In this document: piece by piece, positions 17,802 through 26,394 of the stretch
How positions within the stretch are numbered: position 1 is the first letter of the stretch
How the letters are laid out: every line of letters starts with the position of its first letter
From: Candidatus Acidiflorens stordalenmirensis
GTDB taxonomy: Bacteria > Acidobacteriota > Terriglobia > Terriglobales > Acidobacteriaceae
Length of the DNA: 33,979 bases
Reading direction: 5' to 3'
Assembly (NCBI GenBank): GCA_003139995.1
Contig: PLIC01000286.1
Location: 1-33,979, forward strand
Program-made: the position numbers and the translations under genes
Notes under the pieces: model-generated
Databases searched by the model: none
What the model was told of the DNA's origin: nothing
What the model saw: only the letters and a program-made list of their open reading frames with translations

Positions 17802-19739
17802 GTGATCAAGCATGTTCCGCGGTTGCTGGCAGTCCTTCTGTTCACCACTCTGTGCCTTGCGCAAAGTGATCAGATTATCCCTAACGAAAATCTGGCGGTG
17901 GAAGGTGTACCTCCGATCCCAAGTTCGCTCGCGGCGAGCGTGGAGCGCTACGGCAATTACCGCGGCGCCAGCTTGGCGAGTTGGAATCCGGAGCGGCGGG
18001 AGATGCTGGTCTCGACGCGCTTTGCCGATGTGCCCGAGATTCATCTGGTGAAGATGCCGGGCGGCGCCCGCAGCCAGTTGACGTTTTATCCAGATCCGGT
18101 GACGGCGGCTCAATTCAATCCGAAGAAAGGCGGCTTTTTCGTTTTCAGTAAGGATGTTGGCGGCGGAGAGTTTTATCAGTTTCACCGGTATGACATAGGA
18201 AGCGGCGATGTCACGCTGTTGACTGATGGGAAATCGCGCAATGTGGGAATGGCGTGGGCGCCGAGCGGCGAGAAAATCGCCTACGGCTCGACGAGGCGCG
18301 ATGGCAATGACGTGGATATTTGGGCGATGGATCCAGCCGATCCGAAGAGTGATCACATGCTGGCCAAGCTCGACGGCGGAGGCTGGGAACCGTTGGATTG
18401 GTCTCCGGATAGCCAGAAACTTCTGGTCTTGAACGAAGTCTCCGCCGAGGAGAGTTATCTCTGGTTGATGGATGCGAACTCGGGGGAAAAGACGCTGCTC
18501 ACGGCGAAGGGCGACGTAAAGGCGAACTATACGGGTGGAAAGTTCAGCAAGGATGGCAAGGGGATCTATACCACGACCGACAAAGATTCTGAGTTTCATC
18601 GCCTGGCCTACATCGACTTGACAACCAAGCAGCATACCTGCCTGACCAGCAACATTCCTTGGGACGTGGACGAATTCGATCTTTCTGATAACGGCAAGAT
18701 GATTGCGTTCGTAACCAACGAAGACGGCTTCGGTGTGCTGCACCTGCTCGACACCACGACAAGAAAAGAAAAGCTCGTGCCCAAGCTGCCCAAAGGGATC
18801 GTCTCGGGCGTGGCCTGGAACAAGAATAACCGCGACCTGGGATTCAATTTGTCCTCGGCGCGCTCCAGTTCCGATGTCTACGCGCTGGACGTGGAAACCG
18901 CGAAAGTTGAGCGCTGGACGTTCAGCGAAACCGGCGGGCTAAATACGGCCAACCTCCCCGAGCCCGAGTTGATCCATTGGAAAAGTTGGGATAGCCGCAT
19001 GATCAGCGGTTTTCTCTACCGGCCGCCGGCGAAGTTTACTGGGAAACGGCCTTTGATCGTGAATATTCACGGCGGTCCTGAGGGGCAATTCCGGCCGGGA
19101 TTCCTGGGCCGCATTAATTATTGGCTCAACGAGCTTGGCATCGCGGTGATTTTCCCCAACGTGCGGGGCTCGACCGGGTACGGCAAGACCTTTCTTTCGC
19201 TCGACAACGGTTTCTTGCGCGAGGGGTCGTACGAGGATATCGGCACGCTGCTGGATTGGATTCAGCAGCAGCCCGATCTGGACTCCAGCCGGGTGATGAT
19301 CACAGGCGGCAGCTACGGCGGATTCATGACCTTGGCCGTAGCCACGAATTACAACGACCGCATCTGCTGCTCGGTGGATGTGGTGGGGCCTTCGAATCTG
19401 GTCACATTTTTGGAGCATACATCCGGGTATCGCCAGGATCTGCGCCGTGTGGAGTATGGGGACGAGCGCGATCCCAAGATGCGTGAGTTTCTGGAACGGA
19501 TTGCGCCTTATAACAAAGCCAGGAACATTACCAAGCCACTATTCGTGATCGCGGGGAAGAACGACCCGCGGGTTCCCGCCAGTGAGTCGGAGCAGATGGT
19601 ACAGATCGTGCGCCAGAACGGGACTCCGGTATGGTGGTTGCTGGGCAAGAACGAAGGACACGGCTTTCGCAAGAAGCAGAACGTCGACTACGAGTTCTAC
19701 GCCACGGCGATGTTCGTGAAGGAGTATCTATTGAAGTAA
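17802..19739 (+). CDS. Secreted S9 family prolyl oligopeptidase
   Basis: The 645-residue serine peptidase has an N-terminal WD40/TolB-like beta-propeller (about residues 40-390) and a C-terminal alpha/beta-hydrolase domain. The catalytic triad is S504 (GGSYGGFM), D588 (KNDPRVP) and H620 (NEGHGF); HGGPEGQF and FPNVRGSTGYGK form the expected oxyanion region. I choose the GTG at 17802 because GAGGAG lies seven bases upstream and it yields a clean signal peptide (HVPRLLAVLLFTTLCLAQ). The frame is open further upstream (ATG 17739), but that would bury the signal peptide. It probably degrades oligopeptides in the periplasm, complementing the S53 enzyme. It lies 138 nt upstream of the GH18 gene on the same strand. 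Confidence 0.9.
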   Translation: MIKHVPRLLAVLLFTTLCLAQSDQIIPNENLAVEGVPPIPSSLAASVERYGNYRGASLASWNPERREMLVSTRFADVPEIHLVKMPGGARSQLTFYPDPVTAAQFNPKKGGFFVFSKDVGGGEFYQFHRYDIGSGDVTLLTDGKSRNVGMAWAPSGEKIAYGSTRRDGNDVDIWAMDPADPKSDHMLAKLDGGGWEPLDWSPDSQKLLVLNEVSAEESYLWLMDANSGEKTLLTAKGDVKANYTGGKFSKDGKGIYTTTDKDSEFHRLAYIDLTTKQHTCLTSNIPWDVDEFDLSDNGKMIAFVTNEDGFGVLHLLDTTTRKEKLVPKLPKGIVSGVAWNKNNRDLGFNLSSARSSSDVYALDVETAKVERWTFSETGGLNTANLPEPELIHWKSWDSRMISGFLYRPPAKFTGKRPLIVNIHGGPEGQFRPGFLGRINYWLNELGIAVIFPNVRGSTGYGKTFLSLDNGFLREGSYEDIGTLLDWIQQQPDLDSSRVMITGGSYGGFMTLAVATNYNDRICCSVDVVGPSNLVTFLEHTSGYRQDLRRVEYGDERDPKMREFLERIAPYNKARNITKPLFVIAGKNDPRVPASESEQMVQIVRQNGTPVWWLLGKNEGHGFRKKQNVDYEFYATAMFVKEYLLK

Positions 19740-19877
19740 GGATGACCGAAACTCATTTCTATTTGCCAAACGCCTTTTCAATGCAGGAGTCCGCTATCGA
19801 GGCTGCGTTGCAAGCTGGGCGGAGCCCTGAAGATGGGCGTTAGTCCCGATTCAAATGCAACCGTCAGGAGTTATCCG

Positions 19878-20903
19878 ATGAAGCACGTCATTCTTTTTCT
19901 TTTCGTGAGCGCGATCATGGCCGCAGCGCAGCCCAAGGCGCTCTTCTACATGACGGACAGCCCTAACTCTGTGAAGTCGTTCACCGAGCACGCGGACAAA
20001 ATCGACATTCTCGTGCCTGCCTGGTATCGCGTTGACGGCAACGGACTCGTTTGGGGCGGACCGATTCCGTACGTGCTGCAGACAGCGGCGCAGCACCATG
20101 TGCCGGTCATGCCGATCGTCGCCACCACCGTGCAAGCTGAGCTGCACAAACTTTTCACGACTCCAGCGGCGCGAAAGGCCTTCGTCGACTCGATTCTCAG
20201 CGAGTGCAAGAAGAACGGGTACAGCGGCTTTCAAATCGACTTCGAAAATGTGCAGTGGATCGACCGCGATCTGCTCTCGGACCTTGTTGCCGAAACTGCG
20301 GCCGCGCTCCACAAGGAAGGCTTGCAACTTACCATCGCCACCGTGCCCAACGCTCCCGGCGCTCCGGGGAAGAGCAGCTACTCTCATTGGCTCTATGCCA
20401 ACTGGCGCGGTGCATACGATCTGAAAGCCCTGGCCCAAGCAGCCGACCTGATTTGCCTGATGACCTACGATCAAAACACGCGATGGACAGAACCCGGCCC
20501 GGTCGCGGGTTATCCGTGGACGGTGCAACAACTGGAATACGCACTGCAATTTGTTCCCAAGGAAAAGCTGTCGCTAGGCATTCCGGTTTATGGATATCAC
20601 TGGTTTGCCGGGGATCCCGGCAAGGATGAGAAACCGAACCCGACTGCCGAATACATCGGGCAGCAGGAAGTCGACCAATTTTTGGCTGCCTATCACGCGC
20701 ATCCCGAGTGGGACTCGTTCGACCGCACAGCCTGGTTCTACTTCTACAGGGACGATACTCGCGAGTGGGTTTTCTACACCGACAAGCGCGGATTCCAGGA
20801 GCGCCTGAATTTAGCCCGCGATCGCAATTTGCAGGGCTTTTGTTCGTGGCTGCTCGGGGCCGAGGATCCCGCAATCTGGACCGTGTTGCCTTCCCACAAA
20901 TGA
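19878..20903 (+). CDS. Exported GH18-type glycoside hydrolase
   Basis: The 341-residue protein has a short signal peptide (VILFLFVSAIMAAAQ) and a GH18 (beta/alpha)8 barrel. The catalytic motif reads SGFQIDFE at 116-123: E123 (general acid) and D121 are kept, but the first two Asp of the classical DxxDxDxE are replaced by Ser and Gln. LICLMTYDQN and LSLGIPVYGYHW are other family blocks. The divergent motif and the lack of binding modules resemble spore-germination (YaaH/SleL-like) GH18 proteins, so peptidoglycan or another N-acetylglucosamine polymer is as likely a substrate as chitin. The start is supported by CAGGAG seven bases before ATG 19878; the longer frame from 19833 has no signal peptide at its start. 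It ends 4 nt from the convergent hemL fragment. Confidence 0.82.
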   Translation: MKHVILFLFVSAIMAAAQPKALFYMTDSPNSVKSFTEHADKIDILVPAWYRVDGNGLVWGGPIPYVLQTAAQHHVPVMPIVATTVQAELHKLFTTPAARKAFVDSILSECKKNGYSGFQIDFENVQWIDRDLLSDLVAETAAALHKEGLQLTIATVPNAPGAPGKSSYSHWLYANWRGAYDLKALAQAADLICLMTYDQNTRWTEPGPVAGYPWTVQQLEYALQFVPKEKLSLGIPVYGYHWFAGDPGKDEKPNPTAEYIGQQEVDQFLAAYHAHPEWDSFDRTAWFYFYRDDTREWVFYTDKRGFQERLNLARDRNLQGFCSWLLGAEDPAIWTVLPSHK

Positions 20904-20907
20904 GAAC

Positions 20908-21222
20908 TTATGACCTCGCAAACCCCTGCTTCGCCGCCGCAATCGTCTGCTGAACATCCGGTTCGGCGTGCGCTGCGCCAAGGAATGCCGCCTCATACTG
21001 TGAAGGCGGCAGATACACTGCACCATCGAGCATCGCGCGGAAGAAGCGGCCAAACGCCTCCGGCTTTGATTCCGAAGCCGAATCCCGGTCTGTCATCGGC
21101 CCCAGCGTGAAGAACCAGGTAAACATCGATCCGGCGCGTTTGTGGCAGAAAGCCACGCCCGCCTCTTTCGCCGCAGCCTCGATGCCCGCTGCAAGTTCGC
21201 CGCTCAACCTATCCAGCCCAAG
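20908..21222 (-). pseudogene. hemL: 3' fragment of glutamate-1-semialdehyde 2,1-aminomutase
   Basis: The minus-strand frame gives a C-terminus typical of HemL: SGELAAGIEAAAKEAG, HKRAGSMFTWFFT, EAFGRFFRAMLDGAVYLPPS and EAAFLGAAHAEPDVQQTI. It matches the last hundred or so residues of a roughly 430-residue enzyme of tetrapyrrole synthesis. The frame is closed by a stop at 21223-21225, just before LDRLSGEL, and neither the PLP-binding lysine region nor any start codon with a ribosome-binding site is present. The fragment is undamaged within itself, which suggests a recent truncation or partial duplication. The complete gene, if it exists, is outside the window. Confidence 0.85.
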
Positions 21223-21309
21223 TTACAAGCGCAGCTTGACACATTGCTGCAGGCATGCGGAAAATTCGAAATACAATGAGGCCGTTGTCAAATACCGAGG
21301 GGGGCAACA

Positions 21310-21660
21310 GTGCCAAATCTAGAGAATGCGCTGCAGCAGCTTCGCGAGGAACGCCGCCGGGCGCAGGCAGAAGTTGAGAAGCTAGACCGAGCAATTTCCG
21401 TGATCGAGTCTTTGAACGGTTCAGGAGTATCCCGCGAGGCAACCCGGCCGGCCCGAATCGTGTCGGCCGCTTCACGGCGCAGAATGGCGCAAGCGCAGAA
21501 AGCACGATGGGCGAGGGTACGGAAGGAATCGCACCCAGCGAAAAGAACTGGTTCGGCCCCTGCGAAGCGCACCATGTCGGCATCAGCCCGCAGGAAGATC
21601 GCGGCGGCACAGCGGGCAAGGTGGGCGAAGCTGAAGGCGCAGCGGAAGAAGGCTATTTAG
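21310..21660 (+). CDS. Small basic coiled-coil protein with tandem AQ.ARWA motifs
   Basis: The 116-residue protein has an N-terminal coiled coil (LENALQQLREERRRAQAEVE, residues 4-23, continuing to about 38) and a highly basic C-terminal half. That half holds two copies of a motif: SRRRMAQAQKARWARVR and ARRKIAAAQRARWAKLK, separated by Ala/Lys/Pro-rich sequence. This layout recurs in acidobacterial genomes and suggests nucleic-acid binding of a histone-H1 or AT-hook-like kind, but no function is established. It starts at a GTG preceded by AGGGGGG (21298-21304), a good ribosome-binding site. It follows the hemL fragment and precedes the CFA synthase gene, both more than 80 nt away. Confidence 0.75.
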   Translation: MPNLENALQQLREERRRAQAEVEKLDRAISVIESLNGSGVSREATRPARIVSAASRRRMAQAQKARWARVRKESHPAKRTGSAPAKRTMSASARRKIAAAQRARWAKLKAQRKKAI

Positions 21661-21763
21661 AACCGGGCAGGGGTCTAGTGTTTAGTCGTATTCACTGCCA
21701 CCGGAGCCGAATCGCGCTGGAGGTAGGCTGGCGCCACGCTGCAACGGCGCAAAGGAGGAGGGT

Positions 21764-23056
21764 ATGGGAATGTTGGCGAAGTTTCTATTCAGGGAGACGC
21801 CTTCCCTGGTCAGCACGGAGTTCTTGGAGACGCTTTTGGCGGACTACCCGAGGCGTGACTTTCAGGTTCGATTGTGGGATGGCACTACGTGGGGAGCGGA
21901 AGAGCAGGCGCGCTTCACATTGGTTCTCAAGCACCCGGGAGCGCTGCGTGCGATGTTTCTCTCGCCCAGTGAACTCACGCTCGGAGAAGCCTTTATCTGC
22001 GACGATTTCGACATTGAGGGTAATATCGAAGCCGCCTTCGACTTGGCCGACTACCTTCTTAGTCAGAAGCGCAGCCTGTGGGAGAGTCTAGATCTCACGG
22101 CGCGGCTTCAGAAGCTGCCGGGGAGTGATCTCCCGCGAACAAGCCTGCATCCCACTAGATTCTGGGGACCGGTCCACTCCAAGGATCGGGACCGACAGGT
22201 TGTCAGGCATCACTACGATCTCCCGGTTGAGTTCTACGCGCTTTGGCTGGATCAGCGCATGATTTACTCCTGTGCTTACTTCGCCACGCCGGAAGAAGAC
22301 TTGGATACCGCCCAGGTGCGCAAGCTGGATTACGTCTGCAGGAAGCTGCGGCTGCGCCCCGGCGAGCGTCTTCTGGATGTCGGCTGCGGTTGGGGTGGAT
22401 TGATCATGCACGCGGCCGCACACTACAGGGTGGACGCTGTGGGGATCACGCTGAGTGCGCCGCAAGCGGAGGTGGCACGAAGACGCTTGCACGAATCAGA
22501 GCTAAATAATCGATGCCGCGTGGAGGTCTGCGACTACCGCGACCTCGAACACGACCAGCAGTACGACAAGATTGTGAGCGTCGGCATGTTTGAGCACGTC
22601 GGTGAACAACTCCTGCCGGAGTACTTCCGCCGGGCTTGGGACTTATTGCGGCCGGGCGGTGTATTTCTGAACCACGGGATTGCTTATTCTGCAACGTATC
22701 GCAGGCAAGGAGCGTCGTTTACTGATCGCTACGTGTTTCCCGACGGCGAACTGCTGCCGATCAGCACAAGCCTTCGAGCGGCGGAGCTGAGCGGCTTTGA
22801 GGTGAGGGACGTTGAAAGTTTGCGTGAGCACTACGCCTTGACACTCCACCACTGGGTCCGGCGGCTGGAGGCCCATGCAGAGGAGGCGCGTCGGATCACC
22901 GACGATACCGCTTACCGCACATGGCGCCTCTATATGGCGGGCGCGGCACATGGATTCCGGAGCGGTCGTCTGAGCGTATACCAAACCCTGCTTGTCAAGC
23001 CGTTGCACGGGCAGAGTGGTTTGCCGCTGACCCGCGAAGACTGGTATCGGGTCTAG
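21764..23056 (+). CDS. cfa: Cyclopropane-fatty-acyl-phospholipid synthase
   Basis: The 430-residue SAM-dependent methyltransferase adds a methylene bridge to unsaturated acyl chains of membrane phospholipids, commonly for acid or stationary-phase tolerance. An N-terminal SCP2-like region (about 1-110) is followed by HHYDLPVEFYALWLD and MIYSCAYF, the latter containing the bicarbonate-site cysteine known in E. coli Cfa. The SAM-binding loop is VGCGWGG at 206-212. Further blocks are KIVSVGMFEHVGEQLLPEYF and the C-terminal LHHWVRRLEAH. AAAGGAGG lies five bases upstream of the ATG. It appears monocistronic. Confidence 0.9.
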   Translation: MGMLAKFLFRETPSLVSTEFLETLLADYPRRDFQVRLWDGTTWGAEEQARFTLVLKHPGALRAMFLSPSELTLGEAFICDDFDIEGNIEAAFDLADYLLSQKRSLWESLDLTARLQKLPGSDLPRTSLHPTRFWGPVHSKDRDRQVVRHHYDLPVEFYALWLDQRMIYSCAYFATPEEDLDTAQVRKLDYVCRKLRLRPGERLLDVGCGWGGLIMHAAAHYRVDAVGITLSAPQAEVARRRLHESELNNRCRVEVCDYRDLEHDQQYDKIVSVGMFEHVGEQLLPEYFRRAWDLLRPGGVFLNHGIAYSATYRRQGASFTDRYVFPDGELLPISTSLRAAELSGFEVRDVESLREHYALTLHHWVRRLEAHAEEARRITDDTAYRTWRLYMAGAAHGFRSGRLSVYQTLLVKPLHGQSGLPLTREDWYRV

Positions 23057-23063
23057 ACCCGAT
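23046..23063. repeat. 18-bp perfect palindrome spanning the cfa stop codon
   Basis: ATCGGGTCTAGACCCGAT reads the same on both strands and includes the TAG stop (23054-23056). GATCAGACCC follows directly and partly repeats its arm. With no loop it would form a poor RNA hairpin, so a protein-binding site or chance are the alternatives. Confidence 0.4.
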
Positions 23064-23205
23064 CAGACCCAAGCCCCTCATACAGGGCCAAGGTAGTCAC
23101 GACATGCCTCCTTCAGTGCACAACTCGATGGGGCGGAGCTTCCTCGGATCATTCTCCATCTCCATGAAATCCTACTCTCCTTGCGGAGCTGACGGCCCGA
23201 GCTCT

Positions 23206-23508
23206 CAGTCCCCGATTACGCCCGGAATAACGCGGGCGATAGCCACCGGACGCTCAAAAATTCCTGGGAAGAGAACACATTGTGTCGTGTTATGCTCGCT
23301 CACTCCCACACCAACGTTCAACGGCAGCCTCTTGCCGAGCTTCACGTCCCCACCGGGATAAATCTGGTGCGTTTGTTTATCCAGCGGTGATCAGCATCAC
23401 TCCCAAGGCAATGTTGTTCGTCAATCCTCCGGTCAATTCAAAAGTCGTGGGTAACTGATCGTTCATTGGCGCAACTATACCTTGGGGAGTCCTGGTGCCT
23501 ATTCTTAC
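23206..23508 (-). pseudogene. Decayed minus-strand coding remnant
   Basis: Reading the minus strand from 23508 gives APMNDQLPTTFELTGGLTNN followed by IALGVMLITAG and a stop. Shifting frame at about 23376-23384 continues with THQIYPGGDVKLGKRLPLNV, GVGVSEHN and ERPVAIARVIPGVIGD, ending at 23206-23208. Both parts have the Gly/Leu-rich alternating pattern of an outer-membrane barrel or similar beta protein, and they read as one protein interrupted by a single frameshift. The 5' part is missing. I cannot name the family. Apart from this remnant, the stretch 23057-23665 shows nothing else. Confidence 0.4.
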
Positions 23509-23665
23509 TTAGTTGAGGTGCGTTTCGAGAGTGAATTTTCCGGGTGCAAGCGGTTCATATCCTTAGACGTGAGCCTCAAACGGGTCTTGTGCTCGGACCG
23601 GGGCCGCACACATCAGCAAGATGCGGGCGCAAGCGGATTCGAGCGACCTGAATGCCCCCGCTAGG

Positions 23666-24070
23666 TTAACACTGCTTTTCGTCCACTAAGTGAGCCTTGA
23701 GCTTCCGGCCCTTCGGTGTTCTCAGCGTGAGACTCTTGCCCTTGAGTACAAACTCGACATCCTTGTCCTTCGCAGAAAACAGATCGTCAATCTCATCGAG
23801 AACAGGTGTTTCGTACTCGCTACAGTATGTTTGGCCGGAAGCCCGAACCGCAAAATAAAGCAGGTAGTAGTGGATTCGCGGATAGCGGCTGAAAAAGTAC
23901 GGATTACGCAGGACCTTTCGTACGCTGAGAACTTTGCCGATCTGCGGGGATTCACTTGACGAAGCAGGCGGAGGTTCTGTGCCCTGTGCGTAAGCGATCG
24001 CCACCAGGAAAACACCTGTGACAAGCACAACAGCTAAGACCCCCTGCCCCAACTCCTGATGAAATGCCAT
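23666..24070 (-). CDS. Exported protein of unknown function
   Basis: The 134-residue protein has an N-terminal signal or anchor segment (VLAVVLVTGVFLVAIAYAQ), a Pro/Ser linker, and a small domain with YFFSRYPRIHYYLLYFAV, GQTYCSEYETPVLDEIDDL and a Lys-rich beta-like end (KGKSLTLRTPKGRKLKAHLV). I choose the ATG at 24070; a TTG at 24106 in the same frame would bury the signal peptide. No strong ribosome-binding site is visible for either. It is the gene downstream of the two-component system on the same strand, about 65 nt away, so it could be co-transcribed. The family is not recognised. Confidence 0.6.
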   Translation of the reverse strand: MAFHQELGQGVLAVVLVTGVFLVAIAYAQGTEPPPASSSESPQIGKVLSVRKVLRNPYFFSRYPRIHYYLLYFAVRASGQTYCSEYETPVLDEIDDLFSAKDKDVEFVLKGKSLTLRTPKGRKLKAHLVDEKQC

Positions 24071-24136
24071 GCTCAGTATTCTCTTGATATTCCAACAATT
24101 CCGCAAGATTCGACAGTAACATTTACAAGTGTTTTT

Positions 24137-24793
24137 CTAGATCTGATCTCGATGCTGCTCTAAAACGATGCGCACTAATTGACTCCGCGTCCGGACACCA
24201 GTCTTGGAAAAGAGCTGCTGAAGAGCGGCTTTGACCGAACTCTCCGACACTCCGATGCGCGCCGCAATTTCTTTGTTTGCAAGGCCCTCGAATACATACG
24301 AAAGCACTTGCTGTTCTCGTTCCGTGAATCGTCTGCTTCGGGTTTCCCCCGGCACTGCTGCCTCGCTATTGAGGGCGGTTTGCAGCTGATCCCGGTCCAG
24401 CCACACCTTGCCAGCCATTACGTCACGAATTGCCTGTGCCAGCAATGCGGCAGAGTCGTGTTTTCGAAAAACTCCAGAAATGCCGGAACGGATCAGCTCC
24501 GCAGCCACCCCCGCATCCACCCCTGCAGTTACAACGAGGACCTTTCCCTGGAATCCCTCTTCCTTTGCCAATCGGAGGAACTGCCGGCCATCGCTCTCGC
24601 CAAGATCGAAATCAAGGAGCACGACATCGATCGCCTTTCGCCGCAGAATCTGCAGAGCCTCTCCAATTGTGCCGCAGTGAGCAGCAACCTCGAACCCGGG
24701 CTCCGCAGCGAGGAGCCGACTTGCACTCTCTCGAAACAACGTGTGATCGTCTAACAACAAAAGGTGGACGGTGCTCGCCGCAGTTTCAGGCAT
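24137..24793 (-). CDS. NarL/LuxR-family response regulator
   Basis: The 218-residue DNA-binding response regulator has an N-terminal receiver domain with acidic pocket D15-D16 and phosphoacceptor D61 (VVLLDFDLGESDG). The C-terminal LuxR-type helix-turn-helix lies at about 155-215 (FTEREQQVLSYVFEGLANKE, IGVSESSVKAALQQLF). The ATG at 24793 is preferred: GAGGAGG lies six bases upstream inside the kinase gene, and ATGCCTGA overlaps the kinase stop by 8 nt, implying translational coupling. A longer in-frame start at 24817 has no such support. As partner of the adjacent kinase, it is the prime candidate for binding the GAAAGATAG repeats around 26.2, 28.3 and 29.9 kb, which is an inference. Confidence 0.9.
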   Translation of the reverse strand: MPETAASTVHLLLLDDHTLFRESASRLLAAEPGFEVAAHCGTIGEALQILRRKAIDVVLLDFDLGESDGRQFLRLAKEEGFQGKVLVVTAGVDAGVAAELIRSGISGVFRKHDSAALLAQAIRDVMAGKVWLDRDQLQTALNSEAAVPGETRSRRFTEREQQVLSYVFEGLANKEIAARIGVSESSVKAALQQLFSKTGVRTRSQLVRIVLEQHRDQI

Positions 24794-26189
24794 TTGCCGC
24801 CTCCTCCTCTCCGACACCTAGGGGCAAGACCACAGCGAAGCAGCAACCTTCCGATCTCGGCTCGTAAGAAAGTTCCCCCCCGAAGCTGCGCATAATCGCC
24901 CTGGAAACGTAGAGCCCGAGACCGCTGGACTTGGCGCCGCTCTGGAACGGCCGGAACAGGTTTTCTGGCGAAGCGACTCCCGTCCCTGTATCCTCGAATC
25001 GAATTACGACAGTCCCGTCCTCCTCTCGCGCCGCAATTCGAAGTTGCTTCACCCCGGTGGACGCCATGGCCCGGCGGCTATTCTTCGCCAGGTTTAAGAA
25101 AACCTGAATGAGTCCGTACCGGTCAGCCCAAACCAATGGCAATGATTCCTGAACATCCCATTGCACTTTGATATCGGACTCGTGATAGGCGGTTTCGATC
25201 AGGATTCGCAATTCGTCCAGTACAGACGTAAGTTCAACCACCTCACCATTCTGAGCTGTGGTGGAACCCAATTCCAATGCCGACACTCTTTCCAGGCTCT
25301 GGATCAAGTTCCCCAAGGCCTCAAAGTCCTCGTTCGACTCAAGCTCCTTAACTCGGGAGAGGTTCTTATGCACGACAAGCACTGCACCGCAGAGGTTCCG
25401 AATTTCATGGGCCACAGCGCTCATCAGGATTCTCGTGTTCTTCAATAGATAGTCTAGACTGAGATCCTCGCGATTCCGCAGGTCCTCAGAAAGGTCCACA
25501 ATGATGGCCGCCAAGCGCGGGCCCGATATCGTGCCGTAGGTCGAAAACCAAACACCGGCCAGAAAGACTTCCCCATCGCTCCTTTTCCCTGTGCACTGCA
25601 GAGTGGTCCGGAATACTCGTGGCTGTTGAGTCTTGAGAATCGTCTGCAAAGCTGGGAGATAAGAGTTGATTCCCTGGTCTTGCAAAGGCTTCCCTTCAAG
25701 AGCGAGCAAGTGTTGAGCTGCTTCATTTGCCAACAAGACGCTGCCGCCCGAGTCAATCGTGACAATCGCAGCTGGACTGCTTTCGACGAGGGAACGCAAT
25801 TGCTCCTCGGCGTCCTCGCGTAGCTTGATCTGCCCTTCGAGTTCTTCGACGTGCGTTATCGCAATTCGGCGATTGCGGATCAACTCTGAAATAAACAGTC
25901 CCGTACCGACAAATCCTGCTGAGCTAAACAGCAAGCGAAGCACCGCTTCATTTTCTGGCAAATTGCTGAACGCTTCCTGAAGAACTGCACAAACCAGTGC
26001 AACCCCCACAATCTGAGTCCTTGACAGGAACCCCCCGAGAATCATGATGGGAAATAGGTAAAGAAATCCCAGCGAGATGTAGGGCTTCGTCGCCCAGTCG
26101 ACCACCGCGATGGCTGATATCAAGAGACCGGCAACAACGATCAGTCTGGTGCGGTTGGCCGGTGCGTACATGGACAGTACGTCTTTCAT
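24786..26189 (-). CDS. Membrane-bound PAS histidine kinase
   Basis: The 467-residue sensor kinase has several N-terminal transmembrane segments (about residues 15-105, including LIVVAGLLISAIAVVDW and LGFLYLFPIMILGGFL). A coiled linker, a PAS domain at about 130-235 (LVESSPAAIVTIDSGGSVLL) and a HisKA helix with H261 (SAVAHEIRN) follow. The ATPase domain has an N-box variant (FLNLAKNSRRAM), G1 (FEDTGTGV) and G2 (SGLGLYVSRAIMRSFGG). There is almost no periplasmic loop, so it likely senses a membrane-embedded or cytoplasmic cue. It is read first in an operon with the regulator and is divergent from the Wzi gene. The start at 26189 has a weak ribosome-binding site; ATG 26171 is an alternative. A reverse GAAGATAG-type site lies 19 nt upstream. 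Confidence 0.9.
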   Translation of the reverse strand: MKDVLSMYAPANRTRLIVVAGLLISAIAVVDWATKPYISLGFLYLFPIMILGGFLSRTQIVGVALVCAVLQEAFSNLPENEAVLRLLFSSAGFVGTGLFISELIRNRRIAITHVEELEGQIKLREDAEEQLRSLVESSPAAIVTIDSGGSVLLANEAAQHLLALEGKPLQDQGINSYLPALQTILKTQQPRVFRTTLQCTGKRSDGEVFLAGVWFSTYGTISGPRLAAIIVDLSEDLRNREDLSLDYLLKNTRILMSAVAHEIRNLCGAVLVVHKNLSRVKELESNEDFEALGNLIQSLERVSALELGSTTAQNGEVVELTSVLDELRILIETAYHESDIKVQWDVQESLPLVWADRYGLIQVFLNLAKNSRRAMASTGVKQLRIAAREEDGTVVIRFEDTGTGVASPENLFRPFQSGAKSSGLGLYVSRAIMRSFGGELSYEPRSEGCCFAVVLPLGVGEEEAANA

Positions 26190-26207
26190 GGCTACTTTAA
26201 TGGTGCG

Positions 26208-26216
26208 CTATCTTCG
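26208..26216 (-). promoter_or_regulatory. Reverse-orientation CGAAGATAG site upstream of the kinase gene
   Basis: On the minus strand this reads CGAAGATAG, identical to the copy at 28325-28333 and matching the GAAAGATAG family found in three other clusters. It lies 19 nt before the kinase start codon, where bound regulator could control its own operon. A single copy is weak evidence on its own. Confidence 0.4.
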
Positions 26217-26246
26217 TGTGCCAAGAAAACTGCTTTCTCAAACCCT

Positions 26247-26345
26247 AGCCAAAAGATAGGCTCCCGGCTCACCAAAAGATAGTGTATGCAAAACAATCCG
26301 CGGAGAAGTGTACCCTAGCCAAACGTGCCCCAGCCGAAAGGATAC
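26247..26345 (+). promoter_or_regulatory. AAAAGATAG repeat cluster upstream of the Wzi gene
   Basis: Two exact copies of AAAAGATAG start at 26251 and 26274, 23 bp apart. A degenerate copy (CCGAAAGGATA) starts at 26334, and CCCTAGCCAAA occurs at both 26243 and 26313. The block 26247-26288 matches 28278-28319 at 35 of 42 positions. The cluster lies between the divergent kinase operon and the Wzi gene, as expected for an operator. Assignment to the adjacent response regulator is an inference. Confidence 0.65.
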
Positions 26346-26394
26346 TTTGCCCACATCAAGAAATGACATACAACCGAATCCAGAGGCGAGCTTG

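Noticed and set aside
22921-23361. Plus-strand frame running out of the cfa gene into the following region
   Set aside because: It overlaps the cfa 3' end in another frame, and its tail is Ser/Pro-rich with no family features.
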